Source: an uncultured Alphaproteobacteria bacterium (GTDB lineage Bacteria; Pseudomonadota; Alphaproteobacteria; HIMB59). Taken from it: 58,784 nucleotides of DNA. The position numbers and the translations under genes are program-made. This document shows, piece after piece, positions 8,708 through 16,074 of the stretch (positions are counted from its first letter, which is position 1; each line of letters starts with the position of its first letter). Below the pieces are notes generated by a model, which saw only the letters and a list, made by a program, of their open reading frames with translations, was not told the DNA's origin and made no database searches. The stretch spans positions 1 to 58,784 of the forward strand of contig CACKOX010000007.1 in the NCBI GenBank assembly GCA_902601865.1, written 5' to 3'.

Positions 8708-9787
8708 ATGGACTATAAGATTTTTGATGGTCATAACGATGTTTTATTTAGGCTTTTTTTAAAGAAAAACCCAAACTCTCACCTTGATTTTATAGATGGA
8801 GATAATGAGGGCCATTTAGATCTTCCTAGAATGAACCAAGCTAATTTCAAAGGAGGTTTGTTTGCAATTTACGTCCCAACTCCAGAACATGCTATTTCTG
8901 ACTCAGATAAATTAGTTAATTACAAAGATATGGAACAAGATGAATATTCATTACCATTACCAGGATCTGTTGATGTGAATGATGCTCTACCTATTGTTTT
9001 AAATCAAATATCAATCCTTTCTAAAATTGAGAGAAACTCTGGCAACAAAGTTAAAATTTGCTTATCTAGTGAGGATTTAGAGACTTCTTTTAATGAGGAT
9101 AATAATCAATTATCTGTTGTGATGCACATTGAAGGTGCAGAGTGCATAGATAAAAACTTTTACAACCTTGAAACTCTATATCGAGCTGGCCTTAGATCTG
9201 TTGGACCAGTTTGGTCAAGACCTACTATATTTGGAGAGGGTGTTCCCTTCGCATTTCCACGATCACCTGATATTGGTGAGGGTTTAACTGATATTGGAAT
9301 AGAATTAATAAAAAATTGTAATTCTCTTAAAATGTTAATCGATACTTCTCATTTAAATGAAAAAGGATTTTGGGATATTGCTAAATACTCAACATCACCT
9401 TTAGTTGCAACACATAGTAATGCTCATGAGATATGCCCACATACTAGAAATCTCACAAATATGCAATTAGATGCGATCAAAGAAACGGAAGGTATGGTTG
9501 GGGTTAATTTTGCACCTGCTTTTTTGAGGAGAGATGGAAAAATGGTCTCTGATACAGAATTACAAATAATTGTAGACCATTTTAAATACCTCATAGACTA
9601 TCTTGGGGAAGACAAAGTAGGTTTTGGCTCTGATTTTGATGGAGCTATGATGCCAAAAGATCTTAATAGTGTATTAGGTATGCAGAAATTAATTGAATTA
9701 TTATCGAAGCAAAATTTTGATGAAAAACTAATGATGAAAATCACTCATCAAAATTGGATAAACCTTTTAAAAAGAGTGCTAAAATAA
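8708..9787 (+). CDS. Membrane dipeptidase family protein (peptidase M19)
   Basis: Metal-dependent dipeptidase of the amidohydrolase superfamily, 359 residues, normal for the bacterial family. The N-terminal DGHND (7-11) is the first metal site. Further conserved points are VVMHIEGAECI (bridging Glu), SHLNEKGFWDI, LVATHSNAH, and VGFGSDFDGA near the C-terminus. No signal peptide is visible, so it is probably cytoplasmic. It stands alone, though near amino-acid transporters and exporters, which suggests dipeptide or cyclic-imide salvage. The natural substrate cannot be told from sequence. Confidence 0.9.
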   Translation: MDYKIFDGHNDVLFRLFLKKNPNSHLDFIDGDNEGHLDLPRMNQANFKGGLFAIYVPTPEHAISDSDKLVNYKDMEQDEYSLPLPGSVDVNDALPIVLNQISILSKIERNSGNKVKICLSSEDLETSFNEDNNQLSVVMHIEGAECIDKNFYNLETLYRAGLRSVGPVWSRPTIFGEGVPFAFPRSPDIGEGLTDIGIELIKNCNSLKMLIDTSHLNEKGFWDIAKYSTSPLVATHSNAHEICPHTRNLTNMQLDAIKETEGMVGVNFAPAFLRRDGKMVSDTELQIIVDHFKYLIDYLGEDKVGFGSDFDGAMMPKDLNSVLGMQKLIELLSKQNFDEKLMMKITHQNWINLLKRVLK

Positions 9788-9833
9788 ATGAAATTTTTGT
9801 TTAAGTGAAACTTTAGTATCAAAAAAATTCTGA

Positions 9834-9839
9834 TATACT
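9834..9839 (+). promoter_or_regulatory. -10 box six bases before the ATG of the 61-aa gene
   Basis: TATACT at 9834-9839; the ATG begins at 9846, the place where transcription would start. No Shine-Dalgarno is present. A weak -35 candidate TTTAGT lies at 9812-9817 (16-base spacing). The simplest reading is a leaderless mRNA. Confidence 0.5.
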
Positions 9840-9845
9840 TTACAA

Positions 9846-10031
9846 ATGGGACTACATTTTGATCATAAATCAAAAGCTGGTGAAAGAGCTATGGAGAAAG
9901 AACGAAAGCGTCTAGAAAAGCTTGCCGCAAAGAAAGCTAAGAGAGAAGCTAAGAGAGAAGCTGAAGAATTAGCTGAATTAGAGCGTCTTACAAATCCAAA
10001 TGCTCCACCCGAGGGAAATCAGGAACAATAA
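9846..10031 (+). CDS. Small charged helical protein (61 aa), function unknown
   Basis: Not recognised. Sixty-one residues, almost one continuous Lys/Arg/Glu/Ala helix from about residue 14 to 48 with a low-complexity core (KKAKREAKREAEELAELER), then a Pro-rich tail. A 12-base direct repeat (AGCTAAGAGAGA at 9935 and 9947) encodes the repeated KREA unit. The N-terminus MGLHFDHKSKAGERAM is less repetitive and may be the conserved part. A -10 box exactly 6 bases before the ATG supports expression. It could bind nucleic acid or act as a coiled-coil partner; nothing proves either. Confidence 0.7.
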   Translation: MGLHFDHKSKAGERAMEKERKRLEKLAAKKAKREAKREAEELAELERLTNPNAPPEGNQEQ

Positions 10032-10078
10032 TCTGATTAACTTCAATTATATGAATTTTTTCGATCTGTAGTATCGAC

Positions 10079-10792
10079 TCAGACTTCCTTTAACTTATAT
10101 TTTCTTTGATCATCAGACATAGAATTTACTTGCTTCTCATACCAAATTTTAAATTCAGTTGTTGTGTCCTTGTATAGAATAACTTTTTTTCTAATAAGGA
10201 AAATACCAATATCACTCTCAGGAACACCAATGAAAGTTTGTCTTTCAGTATGCATAACTTTAATATTTTTTTGTAGAGGTTCATGTTCACATAAAAAATA
10301 TCCGTAGTGCTCCCCCCAAACATACCTAATAATAGGGGTTGTGGCTTCAACCATCATTTGCACATATTTATCTTCATTTTTAAGAAAATTTTCCATACCT
10401 GGTACAGGTTGATGAATTTGTGCAAAACTAAGACCGATTTTTTCTTTAGGCTCCCAAACAGAAGGGAAAGAAACATGCAAAGCAATAAGTTTGTTAGATC
10501 TATGAAAAATTGCTATGTCTTCTTGGATAGCATAGCCAAGTTCAATAAAATTATTAAAATTAACAGTTTTTGAGGGATATTCACTTTTTAAAATATTACT
10601 CAACTTATTGCATATAACTTTATCTGTTTTTGCTGTGTAATAATCATCAAAAAAAATATTCTCCTTACATTTTTTTTTTAAATTTAAGTATCTATCTTGA
10701 TGCTCATCAAATTCTATAATTGGCAAATCATTTATCTTTTTTATTCCAGGGGCTACAGAATAAATAGGTCCATATGGTTCCCAATCAATCAT
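10079..10792 (-). CDS. DUF3445 protein, haem-dependent oxidative N-demethylase-like
   Basis: 237 residues with the DUF3445 signature in order: AIQEDIAIFHR, then FPSVWEPKEKIGLSFAQIHQPVPG, then IIRYVWGEHYGY. The family includes the alpha subunit of haem-dependent oxidative N-demethylase (dimethylamine oxidation), which suggests a C1/methylamine role, but most members are uncharacterised and no partner reductase subunits sit nearby. Its start overlaps the stop of the TSUP gene by four bases, so the two form a coupled pair. Family assignment is firm; enzymatic role is inference. Confidence 0.8.
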   Translation of the reverse strand: MIDWEPYGPIYSVAPGIKKINDLPIIEFDEHQDRYLNLKKKCKENIFFDDYYTAKTDKVICNKLSNILKSEYPSKTVNFNNFIELGYAIQEDIAIFHRSNKLIALHVSFPSVWEPKEKIGLSFAQIHQPVPGMENFLKNEDKYVQMMVEATTPIIRYVWGEHYGYFLCEHEPLQKNIKVMHTERQTFIGVPESDIGIFLIRKKVILYKDTTTEFKIWYEKQVNSMSDDQRKYKLKEV

Positions 10793-11502
10793 TTTGTAAA
10801 AAAAATCAATATTCCAATTAAAGTGATAGCAATGATTATAAGTCTTTTAAATAGGTCCTCTGGTATCTTTTTGTGAACATAATAACCTATCCAAACACTA
10901 AACATTACTAAAAATGCTATTGGATAATATATTTTGACAATATTTAAATAACTTCCTCCGAGAAAAACAAAAAATAATGCCCTTAAGGAGTTAATAATAA
11001 AAAAATATCCAGCCATAGTAGACCTCAGCTCCTGTTTTGAAGAAAAACTATCTTTATAGCCCATCAATACAAAAGGTCCTCCAATGGTATAAATTCCTTG
11101 AATAAAACCACCTAAAATTACAAAAAATCTTTTTAAAATTTGAGGAAATATTATATTTGGAAAAAATAGGTTAAAGCATCCATAGACAATTAAAATTAAG
11201 GCAAATATTTTTATTAAAATATCTGATGTAAAATAATTAATAAAATATGTTCCAATAAGAGCCCCGGGAATTGTGTAGATCAAAATTTTGATTAGGTGTT
11301 TTGTAGAAACATATTTATATGATTGAATTAAAACTGCCAAACCAGACGATAGGCCAACAATCATAGCTAATTTTAATAGTGAGTTAAAATCAAAGAAAAA
11401 TCCACTAAGTCCTAAAAAAATTATAGTTCCACCAAAACCAAAAATACTTTCAATGGCATAAGCAAAGCATGCTATTATTGCAATTATTGAAAAATTTGGC
11501 AT
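10789..11502 (-). CDS. TSUP (TauE/SafE) family membrane transporter
   Basis: 237 residues, seven to eight hydrophobic helices, with the two-half TSUP layout: an N-terminal FGFGGTIIFLGLSGF-type glycine-rich segment and a second copy around GGFIQGIYTIGGPFVL. TSUP proteins export or import sulfite, sulfonates or related organic anions; substrate here is unknown. It is first in a two-gene operon with the DUF3445 protein (4-base overlap) and is divergent from the gene at 11549 across a 46-base gap. Confidence 0.85.
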   Translation of the reverse strand: MPNFSIIAIIACFAYAIESIFGFGGTIIFLGLSGFFFDFNSLLKLAMIVGLSSGLAVLIQSYKYVSTKHLIKILIYTIPGALIGTYFINYFTSDILIKIFALILIVYGCFNLFFPNIIFPQILKRFFVILGGFIQGIYTIGGPFVLMGYKDSFSSKQELRSTMAGYFFIINSLRALFFVFLGGSYLNIVKIYYPIAFLVMFSVWIGYYVHKKIPEDLFKRLIIIAITLIGILIFFTK

Positions 11503-11548
11503 CTAAATCTATTTAACAATCTAGAATGTTTTATGTTAAAAGTAATCT

Positions 11549-12130
11549 ATGTATTTAAAAATAATATTTTCTTTTATTATATTATTATTTTTTAAAATAA
11601 ATTTATTGTATGCACTCTCCCAAGATATTTCTTTAACAATAATGGTTCGATCTACACTGGGTACAGAATACATACTTGCTAAAAGTATATGTAAAGTTTT
11701 GGATAGAGAACTAGAGATATCCCATAGTTATGGCGGGTCCAACACTTTAGAATGTGATACACGTCTTGAAGATAGTGTTGATGAAATCATAAAAAAAATT
11801 GATCAAAATCAATTTCAATATGCAATTATAAAAAAATCAGATTTATTTGAACGACCAACTAACTTATCTCTTCGTTCAATTTTAAATTTTCCTGCTGATA
11901 ATGACTATGTCTTCATTTCAAATCAGAATGTGGATCCCAATGTTATAAAAGATATTAACTTTGGAATTATGAATCATTTATTAGAGTTTCGTTACCTACA
12001 CAATTCATTTTTTGAATTTTCAGAGAGTAATTTGATTGTTAAACAAAAGATCCCATTACATTTAGGAACTCTTAGATTTAGTGATGAGTGGAGTAATGGA
12101 AAAAGAAGAAGGTTTAAAGAGGTAGACTGA
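11549..12130 (+). CDS. Short TAXI-like periplasmic solute-binding protein
   Basis: 193 residues with an N-terminal signal peptide (residues 1-22, ending LLYA). The start of the mature part, STLGTEYILAKSICKVL, and the later DQNQFQYAIIKKSD resemble the opening strand and the DxA segment of TAXI-type TRAP binding proteins. The C-terminal KIPLHLGTLRFSDEW resembles the family PxHPGAxRYY motif. At 193 residues it is much shorter than the usual ~320, with the middle missing, and no TRAP permease is nearby. It may be a reduced sensor or orphan binding protein. Family assignment is tentative. Confidence 0.5.
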   Translation: MYLKIIFSFIILLFFKINLLYALSQDISLTIMVRSTLGTEYILAKSICKVLDRELEISHSYGGSNTLECDTRLEDSVDEIIKKIDQNQFQYAIIKKSDLFERPTNLSLRSILNFPADNDYVFISNQNVDPNVIKDINFGIMNHLLEFRYLHNSFFEFSESNLIVKQKIPLHLGTLRFSDEWSNGKRRRFKEVD

Positions 12131-12203
12131 TCTTAACGAAACCGTCAGTTACTACATAAATAAATATTAAGGCAAAAAAAATTCCACCGACAAATACTTT
12201 CAT
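12114..12203 (-). CDS. Possible 29-aa membrane peptide
   Basis: ATG at 12203 to TAA at 12114 gives 29 residues: one hydrophobic helix (GGIFFALIFIYVV) and a short polar tail. It overlaps the 3' end of the convergent gene before it by 17 bases and fills most of the 131-base gap. No ribosome-binding site is visible, so this is a candidate only. Confidence 0.3.
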   Translation of the reverse strand: MKVFVGGIFFALIFIYVVTDGFVKISLPL

Positions 12204-12261
12204 GAACCAAACTTACTAAATAGATTTTAAGTGTAAAGTATATAAACTGTGCAAAATTGTC

Positions 12262-12873
12262 ATGAATGAGTTTGTTTTTGGTTTTTCAACAGGTTTAAGT
12301 CTAATACTAGCAATAGGAGCACAGAATTTATTTGTAATAGAGCAGGGTATAAAAAAAAATAATATTTTTTTAGTTACATCGATTTGCATACTTGGTGATT
12401 TTTTATTAATTTTTTTTGGAATTTTTCTATTTTACTTTATTAAAAATTTTATCAATGATCTAATCAATCTGTTATTATCCTTATGTCTAGTTCTCTTTCT
12501 CTTAAATTTTATATGGTCGAAATTAAAAACATTTAAATATGATATTGAATTTTCACAAACTCACTTACAAAAATCAAAGTCAAAAATAGCCTTACAAACT
12601 CTTGCTTTTACTTTCTTAAATCCTCATGTTTATTCAGATACCGTTTTTATTTTAGGAAATTTATCAAAAAATTTCCTAACTATTTCTGACAAGGTTTTAT
12701 TTGGACTGGGTGCTAGTCTAGCATCTTTTATTTTCTTTTATTTTTTAGGATATGGTGCCCAGTCACTAAGAGCATATTTCTTGAACAAAAAAGTATGGAA
12801 ATTAATTAATGTGATAATAATTTCTTATTTATCAATACTAACTTTATCGATCATTTTCACAGAAATAATCTAA
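12262..12873 (+). CDS. LysE/ArgO-type amino-acid exporter
   Basis: Inner-membrane exporter of 203 residues with about six helices. It has the ArgO/LysE hallmarks GLSLILAIGAQNLFVIEQGI at the N-terminus and TFLNPHVYSDTVFILG in the fourth helix region, which separates it from the RhtB-like gene at 7551. Members export basic amino acids (arginine, lysine). It is monocistronic: a terminator-like structure follows at 12915-12955. No LysG/ArgP regulator is adjacent. An 11-bp AT-rich inverted repeat (12652-12662 with 12669-12679) lies within the coding region. Confidence 0.87.
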   Translation: MNEFVFGFSTGLSLILAIGAQNLFVIEQGIKKNNIFLVTSICILGDFLLIFFGIFLFYFIKNFINDLINLLLSLCLVLFLLNFIWSKLKTFKYDIEFSQTHLQKSKSKIALQTLAFTFLNPHVYSDTVFILGNLSKNFLTISDKVLFGLGASLASFIFFYFLGYGAQSLRAYFLNKKVWKLINVIIISYLSILTLSIIFTEII

Positions 12874-12914
12874 TTTTCAATTTTTATTAAAAAGCTATCT
12901 AATCAGATGATTGT

Positions 12915-12955
12915 AAGTTGCATAGTTGTTATGCAATCATAACACGACTTTTTTT
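12915..12955 (+). terminator. Branched hairpin with T-tract after the ArgO-type gene
   Basis: AAGTTG (12915-12920) can pair with CGACTT (12945-12950, one G-U), enclosing GTTATG/CATAAC (12928-12933 with 12938-12943), followed by a T run to 12955. An alternative stem TTGCATA/TATGCAA (12918-12924 with 12930-12936) competes with both. The T-tract supports termination; the competing stems could also make it conditional. Confidence 0.5.
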
Positions 12956-12980
12956 CTAAATATCATATATAAATAATTAA

Positions 12981-13063
12981 GGAGCAGTTCTTTAAAAGTT
13001 TCAAACAACTCCGTGTTGATATAGATTCTTAGTTATTCCCTCCTAGTTATAACGAACTGCTCC
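12981..13063 (+). ncRNA. Structured 83-base element (leader or small RNA), function unknown
   Basis: GGAGCAGTTC at 12981-12990 is perfectly complementary to GAACTGCTCC at 13054-13063, closing an 83-base domain that ends 9 bases before the DUF2721 ATG. Inside are CAAC/GTTG with loop TCCGT, and GTTAT (13032-13036) with ATAAC (13049-13053) whose loop contains CCCTCC, complementary to a Shine-Dalgarno. A TATATAAAT-like -10 region lies just upstream of 12981. It is not a tRNA: no TpsiC arm or anticodon stem fits. I match it to no riboswitch class I know. It could be a cis leader of the next gene or a separate small RNA. Confidence 0.4.
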
Positions 13064-13072
13064 ATTAATATA

Positions 13073-13486
13073 ATGCCAAGCTTTACAACACTTTATCCAG
13101 CACTTCTGTTTCCAGCCATACCTTTGATGATGATATCTTTTGGTAATAGATACACTTCTCTTGCTTCACTAATAAGAAAGATTCACGACTCAATAATTAT
13201 AAATAGACCAACCAGTAAAGTGGTTCAACATCACCTGGATCAAATTAAGGTGCTTACAACACGTCTTACATTGGTTAGATCAGTTCAAACCCTCTCTGGT
13301 ATTAGCTTTTTGTTGAATTTATTATCTATTTTTCTGAGCTACATAAAGGTATACGACTTAGCCTTAAACTTTTTTGGTTTTGGTGTAATGGTATTTTCAA
13401 TTGCCATAATGTTATTTATCTATGAAATTCAACTATCTACTAAAGCGCTCAGTAAGCATTTAGAAGATCTAAAAGACCTAAGTTAA
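13073..13486 (+). CDS. DUF2721 membrane protein
   Basis: 137 residues with three hydrophobic segments. The N-terminal PALLFPAIPLMMISFGNRYTSLASLIRKIHD is the DUF2721 signature region (PAxLFPAxxLLxLxxxNRxxxLxxLxRxLH), split here by a few substitutions. Function of the family is unknown. No Shine-Dalgarno precedes the ATG; instead the 83-base structured element ends 9 bases upstream. Its 3' end overlaps that of the convergent MATE gene by 9 bases. Confidence 0.82.
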   Translation: MPSFTTLYPALLFPAIPLMMISFGNRYTSLASLIRKIHDSIIINRPTSKVVQHHLDQIKVLTTRLTLVRSVQTLSGISFLLNLLSIFLSYIKVYDLALNFFGFGVMVFSIAIMLFIYEIQLSTKALSKHLEDLKDLS

Positions 13487-14833
13487 CTCATTTAATGCAA
13501 GAGAAGCTTTTTTTTTGAATAAATATCTCATATGAAAATATACAAATACAGAACCAAATAAGTTTGTAAAAAAAATAGCCCACCAAATTCCAACTAAACC
13601 TTTTTCAAGAGTTTCTGAAAAAAGATAAATTATAAATGGAGGTAAAAAGACTAATCTAATAAAAGTATAAAAAACGTTTATTGAGGGTTTTTTCAAACCT
13701 GATAGGACAGAGTCACATCTATCAATAATTTGATATATGAAAGCTAAAAATGCTGCCATAAATAAGTAACTACCTGCAATCATTATAACCTCGCTGTCTC
13801 TTGAAAAAAAACTAGCAATACTCTCTCCTGCAAATATAAGTATTATTGCCCCAAATATCATGATTGTTAATGATAGTTTAAGTGAAATTAAAAAAGCTTC
13901 AAAAATTCTATCAAAATTTTTAGAACCAAAATTTTGTCCAACCATGCTCAATAAAGCACTACTAAACCCTATTGCTGGTAATAATATAATCTGCTCAATT
14001 CTTAAAGCTATACCATAAGCTGCACTAGCTGATGCACCATGACTTGTAACAAACTTCTGCATTATGAAGAAACCAATTGCAATCATTAACATGTTTAAGC
14101 TCGATGGAATTGATTGTTTTAAAATTCTTATGACAAACTTAAATTCTAGCCTTATATATTGGTAACTGAAATATTTAAATAATGGGCTCCGGATAGCATA
14201 ATAACTTAAATAGAAAAAGTGAAATAACTGAGATATGACAGTTGCGAGAGCTATTCCTAAAGTTCCTAAAGCAGGAACAGGTCCGTAACCCAAAGATAAA
14301 AAGGGACTAAATATTAAATTAATAAAAAAACTGATAATTAATGCATTTCTATTTTTTTTTGTATCTCCTTGAGCGTATAAAAGAGAATTGACTACAAAAG
14401 AGACAATAAAGATAGGGGCACCAATTGAGAGTACCTTTATATATTTCAGACCATTATTTAGAAAAATACCCTCTGCTCCAAAATATAAAAATACTGGCTT
14501 TGATATTAAATACGTTGTCAATCCAATAGCTATAGATATTAATAAAGTTATTAATAGTGCCTGAATATGGATTTTCATTGCTTCATTTAACTTTTTTTTA
14601 CCTATAGCTATTGAAACGAGTGCAGTTGCACCTTGTCCAAAACCCACAGCAAATGCTAATAAAATGAAATATAATGGATATGAAATTGACAAACCTGCTA
14701 TAGCCTCAGTGCTTATGAGACCAGCATAAAAAGTATCAACAACATTATAGAGCGTGTAAAACAAAAGACCTGTCCCAGCTGGAACAGCCATGCCAATTAA
14801 TTGTCTCCTAATATCCCCTTGAGTAAGATCCAT
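13478..14833 (-). CDS. MATE family multidrug/toxin exporter
   Basis: Cation-antiporting inner-membrane exporter, 451 residues, about 12 helices in two MatE repeats. The N-terminal MAVPAGTGLLFYTLYNVVDTFY matches the MATE start (P...l...l.n.vDt.fig), and IGFSSALLSMVGQNFGSKN marks the second half. It lies 4 bases downstream of hemJ and is the last gene of the haem operon on this strand. Export of a porphyrin or other metabolite is a fair guess from context only. Confidence 0.9.
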   Translation of the reverse strand: MDLTQGDIRRQLIGMAVPAGTGLLFYTLYNVVDTFYAGLISTEAIAGLSISYPLYFILLAFAVGFGQGATALVSIAIGKKKLNEAMKIHIQALLITLLISIAIGLTTYLISKPVFLYFGAEGIFLNNGLKYIKVLSIGAPIFIVSFVVNSLLYAQGDTKKNRNALIISFFINLIFSPFLSLGYGPVPALGTLGIALATVISQLFHFFYLSYYAIRSPLFKYFSYQYIRLEFKFVIRILKQSIPSSLNMLMIAIGFFIMQKFVTSHGASASAAYGIALRIEQIILLPAIGFSSALLSMVGQNFGSKNFDRIFEAFLISLKLSLTIMIFGAIILIFAGESIASFFSRDSEVIMIAGSYLFMAAFLAFIYQIIDRCDSVLSGLKKPSINVFYTFIRLVFLPPFIIYLFSETLEKGLVGIWWAIFFTNLFGSVFVYFHMRYLFKKKASLALNELT

Positions 14834-14837
14834 AAAT

Positions 14838-15254
14838 TTAAAAAGGTCTTACAACTACTAGTATAACAATTAAAATTAAAAGAACTGTGGGTGCTTCATT
14901 AATAATTCTGAGATATTTTGAGGTATATTCACGATAATTACTCTCTAAGCTCTTTCTGATTTTTCCCAAATACATATGAAAGGCAGAGAGTAAAACAACT
15001 AAAATAATTTTTAAGAAAAGCCATAACTCAAAACCTACGTAGTGAATTAAAGCTAAGCCAAACACCCAAGTTAATATCATCGCTGGGTTCATTATAATTT
15101 TGAGCAATTTATATTCCATTTTTTGAAACACACTACTCATTTCAGGATTAGTTATATTTTCTACATGATAAACAAAAAGTCTCGGTAAATAAAATAAACC
15201 TGCAAACCATGAAACAAAAGATATTATGTGTAAGATTTTTAATAACTCATACAT
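14838..15254 (-). CDS. hemJ: Protoporphyrinogen IX oxidase HemJ
   Basis: Membrane haem-enzyme that converts protoporphyrinogen IX to protoporphyrin IX, 138 residues, four helices. Family marks are FVSWFAGLFYLPRLFVYH with the conserved His near the N-terminus, KLLKIIMNPAMI, then WLFLKIILVVLLSAFHMYLGK and RIINEAPTVLLILIVILVV at the C-terminus. It sits 4 bases downstream of hemF in the same operon, so coproporphyrinogen and protoporphyrinogen oxidation are encoded side by side. No hemG or hemY is present in the window, in keeping with HemJ as the sole enzyme. Confidence 0.93.
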   Translation of the reverse strand: MYELLKILHIISFVSWFAGLFYLPRLFVYHVENITNPEMSSVFQKMEYKLLKIIMNPAMILTWVFGLALIHYVGFELWLFLKIILVVLLSAFHMYLGKIRKSLESNYREYTSKYLRIINEAPTVLLILIVILVVVRPF

Positions 15255-15258
15255 TTTA

Positions 15259-16074
15259 TTACCATTTAGCCTCGGGAGGCATTGACATTAATATAGCATC
15301 TATATTACCACCTGTTTTCAGTCCAAATAAGGTACCCCTATCATAAAGTAAATTAAATTCAACGTAGCGAGACCTTTTTTTTGAGAGAGCATCTAAGTCA
15401 ATTTGATTAAATTCTAAATCCTTCTTTCTACTAGAGTTTTCAATGACAAAATTTATAAAAAACTGACCAACATCTTTTATAAATGATAAATCATTATCAA
15501 AATCAGTATTAATGTAATCGAAAAAAATTCCTCCAATGCCTCGACTTTCACTTCTATGTTTTAAATAAAAGTACTCATCACATTGTTTTTTGAATTTTTC
15601 ATAGTAATTTGGATTATGTTGAGCGCATGTTCTTTGAAGACCTTGATGAAAATTATCAGTTTCAATTTTTTCTGGAATCGCTGGAGTTAAATCACAACCA
15701 CCACCAAACCATTGTTTTCCTTTTGTTGTAATATACCTAGTATTAAAATGAGCTGCAGCAATTTTAGGGTTCTTCATGTGAGCAACCACTGAGATCCCAC
15801 TAGCCCAAAAACTTGGATCTCCTTCTGTTCCCGGCATTGATTCCCTAAATTCCTCACTAAATTCACCATGTACTGTTGATATATTTACACCTACTTTTTC
15901 AAATATTTCACCTTTAAGTAATGACATCAATCCTCCACCTCCTCCAGGTCGCTGCCATTCTTTTTCCTCAAATTCAGATCCATCGAGTTTTTTTATTGAC
16001 CCAATCATCTGATTTCGAAGTTCTCGAAACCACTTTTCTGCATTAATTTGTTGATTTTTTATTTGATCACTCAT
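15259..16074 (-). CDS. hemF: Oxygen-dependent coproporphyrinogen III oxidase
   Basis: Decarboxylates coproporphyrinogen III to protoporphyrinogen IX using O2. About 271 residues, slightly short for the family. Seen: WQRPGGGGGLMSLLKG, the VVAHMKNPKIAAAHFNTRY segment, WFGGGCDLTPA, GIGGIFFDYINTD, and the C-terminal SMPPEAKW with the typical end. The ATG at 16074 overlaps the hemH stop (ATGA); a GTG at 16080 would add two residues and is less likely. Presence of HemF fits an aerobic lifestyle; no hemN is in the window. Confidence 0.95.
   Translation of the reverse strand: MSDQIKNQQINAEKWFRELRNQMIGSIKKLDGSEFEEKEWQRPGGGGGLMSLLKGEIFEKVGVNISTVHGEFSEEFRESMPGTEGDPSFWASGISVVAHMKNPKIAAAHFNTRYITTKGKQWFGGGCDLTPAIPEKIETDNFHQGLQRTCAQHNPNYYEKFKKQCDEYFYLKHRSESRGIGGIFFDYINTDFDNDLSFIKDVGQFFINFVIENSSRKKDLEFNQIDLDALSKKRSRYVEFNLLYDRGTLFGLKTGGNIDAILMSMPPEAKW

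Noticed and set aside
8617..8718. 33-codon upstream ORF overlapping the M19 dipeptidase start
   Set aside because: No ribosome-binding site, ordinary AT-rich composition, and overlap in another frame with a well-supported gene; looks like chance.
12652..12679. 11-bp inverted repeat in the ArgO-type gene
   Set aside because: Nearly all A/T with a 6-base loop; plausible by chance in such an AT-rich genome, unlike the 17-bp murC stem.
12981..13063. tRNA-like gene, because a 7-bp GGAGCAG/CTGCTCC end pair closes an ~83-base unit
   Set aside because: No TpsiC arm (GTTCRANNC), no anticodon stem and no D-arm can be fitted, and the perfect pairing runs to 10 bp rather than 7. Kept as an unclassified structured element.
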